In this document: in pieces, positions 6,538-14,269 of the stretch
How positions within the stretch are numbered: the stretch's first letter is position 1
How the letters are laid out: every line of letters begins with the position of its first letter
NCBI GenBank assembly: GCA_024401435.1
Contig: JAKSLB010000024.1
Location: forward strand, 1 to 46,065
DNA: 46,065 bases
From: Paludibacteraceae bacterium
GTDB lineage: Bacteria > Bacteroidota > Bacteroidia > Bacteroidales > Paludibacteraceae
Reading direction: 5' to 3'
Notes under the pieces: generated by a model
The model's input: only the letters and a program-made list of their open reading frames with translations
The model's database searches: none
What the model was told of the DNA's origin: nothing
Made by a program: the position numbers and the translations under genes

Positions 6538-9168
6538 ATGAAATATACTTTGTTTGTAATCTGTCGCTTTGTGTCTGCCCGATTACTTTGTCTTGTGTTG
6601 TTTACCGCAGTAGGACATTTTATGTTTTCAGAAGATATCATTCTTCATTATGATAGTGTTTCCATTTGTAGTGGGGATAGTTTTCCCGCACAATTGTTTT
6701 TGGAAAATCAGGTGGAAGTGCCTGTGAATTGTCATTTGATAGGATGGGAACAAATTGAAACGCCTTACATTATTCCTCGTCAGGATACAATCTGTTATCT
6801 GTTGTATACAAAACAGGAACGTCAAGGTGAAATTTATAGGAAGCCGGTCACTGTTAAAATTAGAAGTAAACCATTTGTACAGGTTTCTTCTGTTCCGTTA
6901 CAAGTATGTGCAGGAACCTTATTGCCTTCTGTGCAATATACGGCTCAGAATTGTGATAAAATCTATTGGCAAGAGGAGAAGAGTGGAGTAGAGTATATGG
7001 ATTTGTCTGAAGTGGGAAAGATTCCGAATGGTATTGAGGAAATGAAATTTCTCCTTGTTGGATCAAATGAGGAATGTCCGGAAGTTGTCTATGAAGAATA
7101 TTCTTTTGATGTGATAGATCCGACACGTTTTAGGTTGTCTGTTAATATGCCGCCAGATGAAGTGAATATCTGTGGAGATTCATTGCTTTTGTGTGATTAT
7201 GTAAAACCTTCCATCGTGAAATTGTTTTATGGAGATGATTTGCAAGAACGATTTTACGATTTGCCAACATCAATAGAATGGCGTGATGAGGATACTTTTA
7301 CCTTGTGCCAACATTCTATTGGAGAGAGTTATGAAAATCAGTATACGGTCAGTACTACAGTAGAAGAATCTGTTTGCCATACAGAAGTATCTATGAAGGA
7401 AATCCATGATTTGAAACTTTTTTGTACGGGGAAATCACGACCCACTTATGCTATTTCCTATTCTTGTACAGCTGGAAATGGCGTGATTTATATGGGAGCA
7501 GATCAGCCTGTTTTGAATGTGACGTTTAGAAGTTTGTCTGGAAGCGAAGAGTTCGTTCCTGTTTATAAAAACACAACAGAATATAATTTAGAGACGTATA
7601 AGTTTCCTTATCGGGGATGTGCTACGCTGTGTTGGCCTGAAGATGAGAAGCAAAACATGAAATATGAAGTGATATTGAGTTGCACAACAACTACAGGCGA
7701 TACGATTTTTATTCAAGACACATTGGATGTGTCGAGATGTAAAAAGAGCCCGCCGATGATTCAATATGAATGCTTTCCAGAAGACAAACAAGCAGTTTTT
7801 TATGTCTCGTCTATGGATTCAATTGTTTCCCTTTCCTTTTATACCACTGAAAGTATTGATTTGTCAGAAATAAAGCGGAAAAATGATACCCAGAAAAAAT
7901 ATAACTATTCACAAACATATGCATTCGATTGGACACGTGTAGATGTGGATTCTCTTGTATACAATATTGAATTAAATTATATAGGATGTGGAAATGATAC
8001 GGTACGTACGTCTATGAATATGGATGTGAAAAATTGTTCTCCAAATCCTAGAATTTTTTATGGTGCATATTTGTCACCATCCTCTATTTTGTTGCAAAAG
8101 GAAAACTGCCAGTCTCATCAATGTTCCAATCAATATGAGCAGAATGCAACAGAGGTTCATATGAAAATGAATTGTTATAATGATACGGTTTATATCAAGT
8201 TAAAGGGAGTGGATTTTGAGAAAAAAGAGTCTTATGCTGTGCATATTGAGTCGTTAGATTCGTTTTGGGTTGTTTATCCGTATGAGTATCAGATAGAGAA
8301 GACGAATAGTTTTCGATTTTACAATGGAGAATTAATGAATCCCACTTTAGCATTTGTGCCTAAAGGAAATTGTTTGATTAAGGGAGATTTGGAGGGAATT
8401 GATTTTCTTTTTTCTATTGAAATAGCAACGCAGGTAATTCAAAATGAGTATTATATATGTCAAGGTGACACATTGGATTTGCAAGCGTTGGTAGCAACAG
8501 AAGGAGCATCTTTAAAATGGAATGTGTCCAATACGATGGTTTCGCCATTGAAGGATACCGAGTATTATTTGTATGGATTTACAGAAACAGGGTGTTTGGT
8601 AGATGAAAAAGTTATGATTCGAATGTCATATCCTATTTGGTTTCATACTGATGAGAAAACATTTTGTGACCATTCTTACGTGGAAAGAAGTGAATTGTTG
8701 CATACTAATGCGCAGAAAATAATTTGGTATGAAAATGAAGAAATGTTGGAGTCGGTAGATTATATTTATTTGCAAAAAGGTAATCAATATAAAGTGGATT
8801 TGTTCTCTGCATGTGATACACAATCGTATCTGTTGAATTTGCGTATAGATTCATGTCTGAATTTAAAGAATATTGCAGAAGAGACAGAAGTATGCGATGA
8901 ATTCAAGATAAAAGCACCTGCATTTTTTACTCCTAATGGAGATGGAATAGATGACAATTGGAGGTTAGACTTGGATGAAAAAGAGTGTTCGGAATGGGTA
9001 TGCTCCATATATGATCGGTTTGGTAAAGTGTTAGCTGTATTTGAAAATAGGTCAATCCAGTGGGATGGATTGTACAATGGTGTCCCACAGCCATCAACAG
9101 ATTATTGGTGGGTATTAAAAGTTGATGAACGGAATCCTTTTGTTGGGCATTTTACATTGCTACGATAA
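6538..9168 (+). CDS. large secreted protein with T9SS type-B sorting domain
   Basis: The 876-aa protein starts with a hydrophobic export signal (about residues 8-32). Its long middle part is rich in beta-strand and in cysteine, with no enzyme motif I can recognise. Recurrent pieces such as VSICSGDSF, LQVCAGTLLP and YYICQGDTLD resemble the Ig-like or PKD-like units of Bacteroidota surface proteins. The last 90 residues or so form a T9SS type-B ('gliding motility-associated') C-terminal domain with FFTPNGDGIDDNW, IYDRFGKVL and WDGLYNGVPQPSTDYWWVL. It should be exported by Sec and then moved to the surface through T9SS, whose porU and porV lie later in the window. The gene stands alone, with a convergent tatD 8 nt downstream. 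Adhesin or surface scaffold is an inference. Confidence 0.85.
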   Translation: MKYTLFVICRFVSARLLCLVLFTAVGHFMFSEDIILHYDSVSICSGDSFPAQLFLENQVEVPVNCHLIGWEQIETPYIIPRQDTICYLLYTKQERQGEIYRKPVTVKIRSKPFVQVSSVPLQVCAGTLLPSVQYTAQNCDKIYWQEEKSGVEYMDLSEVGKIPNGIEEMKFLLVGSNEECPEVVYEEYSFDVIDPTRFRLSVNMPPDEVNICGDSLLLCDYVKPSIVKLFYGDDLQERFYDLPTSIEWRDEDTFTLCQHSIGESYENQYTVSTTVEESVCHTEVSMKEIHDLKLFCTGKSRPTYAISYSCTAGNGVIYMGADQPVLNVTFRSLSGSEEFVPVYKNTTEYNLETYKFPYRGCATLCWPEDEKQNMKYEVILSCTTTTGDTIFIQDTLDVSRCKKSPPMIQYECFPEDKQAVFYVSSMDSIVSLSFYTTESIDLSEIKRKNDTQKKYNYSQTYAFDWTRVDVDSLVYNIELNYIGCGNDTVRTSMNMDVKNCSPNPRIFYGAYLSPSSILLQKENCQSHQCSNQYEQNATEVHMKMNCYNDTVYIKLKGVDFEKKESYAVHIESLDSFWVVYPYEYQIEKTNSFRFYNGELMNPTLAFVPKGNCLIKGDLEGIDFLFSIEIATQVIQNEYYICQGDTLDLQALVATEGASLKWNVSNTMVSPLKDTEYYLYGFTETGCLVDEKVMIRMSYPIWFHTDEKTFCDHSYVERSELLHTNAQKIIWYENEEMLESVDYIYLQKGNQYKVDLFSACDTQSYLLNLRIDSCLNLKNIAEETEVCDEFKIKAPAFFTPNGDGIDDNWRLDLDEKECSEWVCSIYDRFGKVLAVFENRSIQWDGLYNGVPQPSTDYWWVLKVDERNPFVGHFTLLR

Positions 9169-9176
9169 CTAAAATA

Positions 9177-9962
9177 TTATTCTTTGATGGTCGTAATGTT
9201 GAATAAAGTTTTAGCATTTTGTGTGGTTTGGTTGGCTATCTCTTCAAGTGGAAGGTCTTTGACAGACGCAATTTTTTCAGCCACGTATAAAATGTAACTG
9301 GTTTCGTTTCTTTTCCCTCTGTAGGGGACAGGAGTTAGGTAAGGACAGTCTGTTTCCAAAAGGATTCTTTCGAGAGGCAGTTTTTGTACGACTTCAGCCA
9401 CACCCGCATTTTTGAAAGTTACGACTCCATTGATTCCGTAGTAAAAATCACCTAATCTTGCAATTTCCTGTGACATTTCATATGAACCGGAGAAACTATG
9501 GAAGACGCCGTGAAGTTTAGACTTGTCAAATTTTTTCAGACAAGCGATTGTCTCAGGAAGGGCTTTTCTGACATGAAGTGCGAGCGGAAGATTCATTTGG
9601 ATGGCCCAGTCTACTTGCTTTTCGAATGCGATGATTTGTTCTTTTTCGAAGGTTCTATCCCAGTAGAAGTCAAGTCCTATTTCTCCAATTGCGCAATAAT
9701 TGTGGTGCGAAGTCGAATCGAACAGTGTTTGAAGTTGACTATTGAAATCCTCTTTGACGCTAGTTGGATGAAGACCAATCATGGAAGAAAAAAGGGTAGT
9801 GTCTTGACTTTCAAGAGACAACATTTTATTTAAACTCTCAGTGTCTATATTAGGAAGTAGAACTTTTTTTACATTGTTTGAGAGAAGACGAGAAATGACA
9901 GCGTCTCTATCATCAGAGAAGTCGTCTTCGTAAATATGAGAGTGAGTATCGATTAAAATCAT
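9177..9962 (-). CDS. tatD: TatD-family metal-dependent hydrolase
   Basis: The 261-aa protein is a TIM-barrel metallohydrolase of the TatD DNase family. Metal ligands are visible in DTHSHIYEDDF (the HxH near the N-terminus), EIGLDFYWDR, LHVRKA, GVFHSFSGS and LLETDCPYLTP. Family members act as 3'-5' exonucleases or deoxyribonucleases in DNA repair and D-Tyr-tRNA turnover; the exact substrate is not fixed here. It faces a divergent HD-domain gene across a 96-bp gap holding both promoters. Confidence 0.92.
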   Translation of the reverse strand: MILIDTHSHIYEDDFSDDRDAVISRLLSNNVKKVLLPNIDTESLNKMLSLESQDTTLFSSMIGLHPTSVKEDFNSQLQTLFDSTSHHNYCAIGEIGLDFYWDRTFEKEQIIAFEKQVDWAIQMNLPLALHVRKALPETIACLKKFDKSKLHGVFHSFSGSYEMSQEIARLGDFYYGINGVVTFKNAGVAEVVQKLPLERILLETDCPYLTPVPYRGKRNETSYILYVAEKIASVKDLPLEEIANQTTQNAKTLFNITTIKE

Positions 9963-9978
9963 AATAAAAAATTTTAGG

Positions 9979-9986
9979 CAAAAATA
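9979..9986 (-). promoter_or_regulatory. -7 box of the tatD promoter
   Basis: The minus strand reads TATTTTTG, an exact TAnnTTTG box, 17 bp before the tatD start codon. Confidence 0.55.
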
Positions 9987-10028
9987 GTGATTTTTCTTAT
10001 TGCTGTTGTTATTTCGTGAAAATCTAAT

Positions 10029-10036
10029 TACCTTTG
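10029..10036 (+). promoter_or_regulatory. -7 box of the HD-domain gene promoter
   Basis: TACCTTTG matches TAnnTTTG and lies 22 bp before the ATG at 10059. With the tatD box at 9979-9986 it makes a divergent promoter pair. Confidence 0.6.
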
Positions 10037-10058
10037 TGTAATTAACAAATAAGAAAGA

Positions 10059-10595
10059 ATGAATCCAGTAGAGATTATTGAAAAATACTATAATCCGTCG
10101 TCAGAAGCATATAAAATTTTGATGAGTCATTCATTGGATGTTACGGATATGGCATTACGAATAGCAAAACGACGTTCTGATTTAAATTTAAATTTACAAT
10201 TTATAGAAGAGGCAGCAATGTTGCATGACATAGGAATATGTATGACAAATGCGCCAGATTTACAATGTAATGGGAAGTATCCATATATATGTCATGGATA
10301 TCTGGGAAGTGATATGTTGAAAGCAGAAGGATATCCAGAACATGCGTTAGTATGTGAACGACACACGGGGACAGGCTTGTCGTTGACATATATTATAGCA
10401 CAAAATTTGCCTGTACCTCATAGAGAGATGTTACCAGTAAGTTTAGAGGAACAAGTGATATGTTTTGCAGATAAGTTCTATTCCAAAACGCATTTAGGAG
10501 AAGAACGAAATGTAAAACAAGCGAGAAGCAAGTTGGAAAAATATGGAGAAGAAACATTAGCCCGATTTGATAAATGGGCTAAGATGTTTTTGTAG
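10059..10595 (+). CDS. HD-domain phosphohydrolase
   Basis: The 178-aa protein has the HD superfamily metal site: H in LMSHSLDV, the HD pair in AAMLHDIGIC, a later H in CERHTGTG and D in VICFADKFYS. Such proteins hydrolyse phosphoester bonds of nucleotides or related substrates; the substrate cannot be told from sequence. Single-domain proteins of this size are common in Bacteroidota. It is followed directly by the tRNA-Ser gene. Confidence 0.85.
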   Translation: MNPVEIIEKYYNPSSEAYKILMSHSLDVTDMALRIAKRRSDLNLNLQFIEEAAMLHDIGICMTNAPDLQCNGKYPYICHGYLGSDMLKAEGYPEHALVCERHTGTGLSLTYIIAQNLPVPHREMLPVSLEEQVICFADKFYSKTHLGEERNVKQARSKLEKYGEETLARFDKWAKMFL

Positions 10596-10710
10596 TCTGT
10601 TTAAAATTATTTTAAAAAAGCGTTCTTTAATAACGATTTTTTTTGTAATTTGCGCCCGTTTTTGAGTACTAGTGTGTACTATATAAAAAAGGTCGTTAAA
10701 TCGGTCGGAA

Positions 10711-10798
10711 GGAGAGATGCTCGAGTGGTTGAAGAGGCACGCCTGGAAAGCGTGTATACGCCCAAAGTGTATCACGAGTTCGAATCTCGTTCTCTCCG
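10711..10798 (+). tRNA. tRNA-Ser (anticodon GGA)
   Basis: The acceptor arms GGAGAGA (10711-10717) and TCTCTCC (10791-10797) pair fully, with G as discriminator base. The anticodon stem CACGC/GCGTG encloses loop CTGGAAA, giving anticodon GGA. The T arm contains GTTCGAATC, and a long variable arm (about 10755-10771) marks a class II tRNA such as serine. It decodes UCC and UCU. The 3' CCA is not encoded. It sits 50 bp upstream of exbB, so processing from a shared transcript is possible. Confidence 0.95.
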
Positions 10799-10848
10799 CG
10801 CTAAAATTGATTAATAATTAATATCAGTAATAATTAATAACTAAAAAA

Positions 10849-11760
10849 ATGAAGAAAATTTTTGCAACATTAGCAATTTTTGGAGCTATGACATTTGGCT
10901 TGACTTCAAATGTTTTGGCTCAAGACGAATTAAGCAGTGACGAGAACACTACAGAAGCAGTTGATGAATCAGCTTCATCAGAGCAAGCAGAGCCAGCAGC
11001 TGCAGCTCCAGCAGCACCAGCAGCCGCAGCGCCAGCAGCTGCAGCACCAGCAACAACAGATGATGGTGAAACTAGTATGTTCAAGGCTTTGAAAATCAAA
11101 TTCATCGAGGGTGATGCATTCTTTATGTCATTCGTTGCATTGTGTTTGATTTTAGGCTTGGCACTTTGTATTGAACGTATTGTTTATTTGAGCTTATCAT
11201 CAACAAACTCAAAGAAGTTGTTGGAATCAATTGAAGAGAAATTGAACGAGAAAGACGTAGAAGGTGCTATGGAATTATGTCGTAACACAAGAGGTCCTAT
11301 TGCTTCTATCATGTATCAAGGTCTATCTAGAATTGAAGATGGTCCAGATGTTGTTGAGAAAACAGTAGAGTCTTACGGAGGTGTTCAAATGGGTGGTTTG
11401 GAAAAGAATGTAACATGGATTTCTTTGTGTATCGCTTTGGCTCCAATGTTAGGATTTATGGGTACTGTAATCGGTATGATCCAAGCATTCGATAAGATTC
11501 AACAAGTAGGTGATATTTCTGCTACAGTTGTTGCCGGTGGTATTAAAGTCGCTTTGTTGACAACAGTATTTGGTTTGATCGTAGCTATGATCCTTCAATT
11601 GTTCTTGAACTTTATTTTGACTCGTATTGAGGCAATGACAACTGAAATGGAAGATTCTTCAATTTCATTGTTAGACATTGTTGTTGCATACAATGAGAAA
11701 AATAATGCATCTAACAGTGAGACGGTTACTACTTTTAACAACCAACAAACAATTGAATAA
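10849..11760 (+). CDS. exbB: ExbB/TolQ/MotA-family proton channel subunit
   Basis: ExbB forms with ExbD the proton-driven inner-membrane motor that energises TonB-dependent outer-membrane uptake. The 303-aa protein has an N-terminal signal peptide ending in VLAQDE, an acidic stretch, then a low-complexity Ala/Pro linker (about 46-68) in the periplasm. The MotA/TolQ/ExbB domain follows, with membrane segments near 92-115, 185-208 and 228-250 and the family core LAPMLGFMGTVIGMIQAF. The extra signal peptide and linker are common in Bacteroidota ExbB but absent from E. coli ExbB. It leads a four-gene operon: exbB, a membrane protein and two exbD genes. Confidence 0.9.
   Translation: MKKIFATLAIFGAMTFGLTSNVLAQDELSSDENTTEAVDESASSEQAEPAAAAPAAPAAAAPAAAAPATTDDGETSMFKALKIKFIEGDAFFMSFVALCLILGLALCIERIVYLSLSSTNSKKLLESIEEKLNEKDVEGAMELCRNTRGPIASIMYQGLSRIEDGPDVVEKTVESYGGVQMGGLEKNVTWISLCIALAPMLGFMGTVIGMIQAFDKIQQVGDISATVVAGGIKVALLTTVFGLIVAMILQLFLNFILTRIEAMTTEMEDSSISLLDIVVAYNEKNNASNSETVTTFNNQQTIE
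10980..11057 (+). repeat. low-complexity Ala/Pro repeat inside exbB
   Basis: Runs of gca/gct/cca codons encode the periplasmic Ala-Pro linker of ExbB. The repetition makes length change by slippage likely and also opens a spurious frame on the other strand. Confidence 0.7.
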
Positions 11761-11781
11761 TCAATCTTAATTTATTTGATT

Positions 11782-12243
11782 ATGAAAGATAGCAAAATTT
11801 CATCGTTTGTATTATATGCACTGATGGCAATTACTGTAGTAGTTTGTGCATTTTTTTACATAGGTGACACAGAATCATGTTCAACAACAGCAGGAACTCT
11901 TGATGCTCCAGTTTACACTTCTATGTTAATCAATTGGGCTTATATCTTGATTGTTATTGCAGCTGTAGCTACTTTAGGATTTGCATTAATGACTTTTGTT
12001 TCAAAAGTTCTCTATGATGTAAAATCTGTAATTGTTCCAGTAATTGCTGTTGCTGTATTAGCTATTGTGTTGTTATCAACTTATTTTGGTGCCGATACAA
12101 CACAAATGAATATTATTGGATACGAAGGTTCTCAAGAGCCATGGGTTTACCGTGTAACTAATATGTGTATTGTTTCTTCTATTGTCTTAGCTGCAATAGC
12201 AACAATTGCTACATTATTCGGTTCTTTGGCTAAAAAATTCTAA
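11782..12243 (+). CDS. four-helix membrane protein in the exb operon
   Basis: The 153-aa protein has four predicted membrane segments (about 10-30, 52-77, 85-107 and 128-150). A short exported loop lies after the first, containing the sequence GDTESCST. I recognise no named family. It sits between exbB (21 nt upstream) and the first exbD (9 nt downstream), so it is made with the proton motor and may be an accessory subunit; that role is inferred from position only. I chose ATG 11782 over an in-frame TTG at 11776. Confidence 0.8.
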   Translation: MKDSKISSFVLYALMAITVVVCAFFYIGDTESCSTTAGTLDAPVYTSMLINWAYILIVIAAVATLGFALMTFVSKVLYDVKSVIVPVIAVAVLAIVLLSTYFGADTTQMNIIGYEGSQEPWVYRVTNMCIVSSIVLAAIATIATLFGSLAKKF

Positions 12244-12252
12244 TAAGTAATT

Positions 12253-12861
12253 ATGGCTAAAAAGAAAAGAGAAGTACAGGAAATTAACGCTAGCTCAATG
12301 GCTGACATTTCTTTCTTGTTGTTGATATTCTTCCTCGTAACCACTTCTATGGCTACAGATAAGGGTTTGGCTCGTAAGTTGCCTGCTCCTGTAGAAGAAG
12401 CTCAGGATTCGACTCAGGTGGATATCAAACAACGTAACATTATGCAAATCCTTATTAATAGTAATGACTTGCTAATGGTTAATGGTGATGTGATTCCTGT
12501 TACCAAATTGAAAGAAAGAGCTAAAGAGTTTATCGCTAATCCTAATAATAGTGAAAATTTACCGGAGAAAAAACCGGAAAATATTCCTTTCATGGGTACG
12601 CAAAATATCACGAAAGATCACGTTATTTCATTACAAAATGACCGTGGTACTTCATATCAAGCATACATTGATGTTCAAAATGAATTAGTGGCTGCTTATT
12701 CTGAACTTCGTGATGAACTATCGAGAGAAAAATTCCAAGGTGTTTCTTACGCTGAATTGGATACTGCTAAACAAAAAGCAATTCAAATATATTATCCTCA
12801 GCGTATCTCAGAGGCAGAACCTAAGAATTATGGTCAACAAAATCAAGGAGGAGCTCAATAA
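12253..12861 (+). CDS. exbD: ExbD/TolR-family biopolymer transport protein (first copy)
   Basis: The 202-aa protein has a short basic cytoplasmic N-terminus, then one membrane helix with the ExbD signature NASSMADISFLLLIFFLVTT, in which the aspartate at about position 18 should carry protons. A periplasmic domain follows. It is longer than E. coli ExbD (141 aa) because of an extra segment at about 95-145. Its stop overlaps the start of the second exbD by 1 nt. Confidence 0.9.
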   Translation: MAKKKREVQEINASSMADISFLLLIFFLVTTSMATDKGLARKLPAPVEEAQDSTQVDIKQRNIMQILINSNDLLMVNGDVIPVTKLKERAKEFIANPNNSENLPEKKPENIPFMGTQNITKDHVISLQNDRGTSYQAYIDVQNELVAAYSELRDELSREKFQGVSYAELDTAKQKAIQIYYPQRISEAEPKNYGQQNQGGAQ

Positions 12862-13337
12862 TGGCAAAATTTAGAAAAGACGGTGGCAAGAAATTGCCTG
12901 CAATTAGTACCTCATCTTTGCCTGACATCATCTTCATGTTGTTGTTCTTCTTTATGACAACAACTTCTATGAAGGAGGTCACTTTAAGAATTGACCAAAA
13001 GATGCCAGAAGCAACTGAATTAACCAAATTGGAGAAAAAATCTTTGGTAAAATATGTCTATATTGGTATCCCAAAGAAAAATGAGCAAAAAAACTTCGGT
13101 GTTGAATCTCGTATCCAATTGGATGATGCTTTTGCACAAAGTCCTGCTGAGGTAGAGTCTTACATTGCTACTAAACGTGCTGCAATGAAAGAGGAAGATC
13201 AACCTTTTATGATTGTTTCTTTAAAAGTTGATAAAGATACTAAAATGGGTGTCGTTACTGACGTGAAACAAGCTTTAAGAAAGGCTTACGCTTTGAAAAT
13301 TAATTATACAGCTTTCCAAAGAGCTAATAATTATTAA
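12861..13337 (+). CDS. exbD: ExbD/TolR-family biopolymer transport protein (second copy)
   Basis: The 158-aa protein has the same layout as its upstream neighbour: a basic N-terminus, one helix with SSLPDIIFMLLFFFMTTTS including the proton-carrying aspartate, and a periplasmic domain. Two different ExbD proteins per ExbB is a common Bacteroidota arrangement and suggests a mixed ExbD dimer in the motor. The ATG at 12861 uses the last base of the preceding stop codon (TAATG), so translation is coupled. Confidence 0.9.
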   Translation: MAKFRKDGGKKLPAISTSSLPDIIFMLLFFFMTTTSMKEVTLRIDQKMPEATELTKLEKKSLVKYVYIGIPKKNEQKNFGVESRIQLDDAFAQSPAEVESYIATKRAAMKEEDQPFMIVSLKVDKDTKMGVVTDVKQALRKAYALKINYTAFQRANNY

Positions 13338-13356
13338 TCAAATGATACTTACAATT

Positions 13357-13390
13357 AAAGAGAGAAATCTTTTGGTTTCTCTCTTTTTTT
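13357..13390 (+). terminator. terminator of the exb operon
   Basis: AAAGAGAGAAA pairs with TTTCTCTCTTT and runs into a T-tract, 20 bp after the second exbD. Rho-independent terminator. Confidence 0.85.
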
Positions 13391-13470
13391 ATTCTATGGG
13401 ATTCCTAAATTGCTTCGCTACTATTTCCAACCTGGTGTCGAAAATAATATAAACAAAATGCTAGATAAAT

Positions 13471-13848
13471 ATGAAAAAAATTATTACAACAGATAATGCC
13501 CCTAAAGCCGTTGGTCCTTATAGTCAAGCGGTAATGGTAAATGATACTTTGTATGCTTCTGGTCAAATTGCTATTAATCCAGAAACAGGTATGATGGTTG
13601 ATTCTTCTATCGAACTTCAAACGAGACAGGTTATGTCGAATTTGAAAAGTTTATTAGAAGCTTCAGGTCTAACTTTTGATAACGTAGTTAAGACTACTGT
13701 TTATTTGAAAAATATGGATGACTTCTCGGTCGTTAATTCCATCTATGCAGAGTCTTTTAAAGAAGATGCACCTGCACGTTCGTGTGTGGCAGTTGCTTCT
13801 CTTCCTAAAAATGCTTTAATTGAAGTCGACCTTATTGCTGTAAAGTAA
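13471..13848 (+). CDS. ridA: RidA-family reactive intermediate deaminase
   Basis: RidA hydrolyses reactive enamines and imines released by PLP enzymes such as threonine dehydratase. The 125-aa protein has the full family length, with APKAVGPYSQAV near the start, YASGQIAINPETG, and the C-terminal APARSCVAVASLPKNALIEVDLIA that holds the substrate-binding arginine. Single gene with its own terminator. Confidence 0.94.
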   Translation: MKKIITTDNAPKAVGPYSQAVMVNDTLYASGQIAINPETGMMVDSSIELQTRQVMSNLKSLLEASGLTFDNVVKTTVYLKNMDDFSVVNSIYAESFKEDAPARSCVAVASLPKNALIEVDLIAVK

Positions 13849-13901
13849 AATCTTTTTGAATCTGTAATATTGTATCATTATTTTTTTATTACAGTGGTTC
13901 T

Positions 13902-13938
13902 AAAAGCTATGTCAGTCCTTGATATAGCTTTTCTTTTT
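13902..13938 (+). terminator. terminator of ridA
   Basis: AAAAGCTAT (13902-13910) pairs with ATAGCTTTT (13924-13932), followed by CTTTTTATC. Confidence 0.75.
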
Positions 13939-14114
13939 ATCTTCTTCCCTAATTCGCTTATGGTTGATGACGTTACGAATAACATTACAATTGGGTAAAA
14001 AGAAGCAAAAACAAAAAACTTTTAATGAATATTTTATGTCTATGTGGACCTGAGACATATAATATAAAAAATTATGAAAGTTATAGTAAGTCTATGTTTC
14101 CTAGATAATTAATA

Positions 14115-14147
14115 ATAAAAAAACAAGCCCTACAAATGTAAGACTTG
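14115..14147 (-). terminator. terminator of the metA-U32 operon
   Basis: On the minus strand CAAGTCTTACA pairs with TGTAGGGCTTG over 11 bp with two G-U pairs (plus 14124-14147) and is followed by a run of T. It lies about 120 bp past the U32-family stop codon. Confidence 0.7.
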
Positions 14148-14269
14148 CTTTCTAGAAAACCATAAAATCTTATATTGAAAGGGGTTTCACAACCATATTA
14201 CAAAATTAGAGTTAAATTTTAAACTGACAAATATATTCCCATAATTTTTTCAAAAAAATAGAAAATATT

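Larger units (their letters stand above)
13849..14269. other. intergenic region without a gene
   Basis: This gap between convergent ridA and the U32-family gene holds two terminators, one per direction (13902-13938 and 14115-14147). The AT-rich stretch between them shows no open frame or repeat that I would call. Confidence 0.6.

Noticed and set aside
10920-11105. Ala/Gly-rich frame on the minus strand
   Set aside because: It is the mirror of the Ala/Pro repeat codons of exbB, so its composition is explained.
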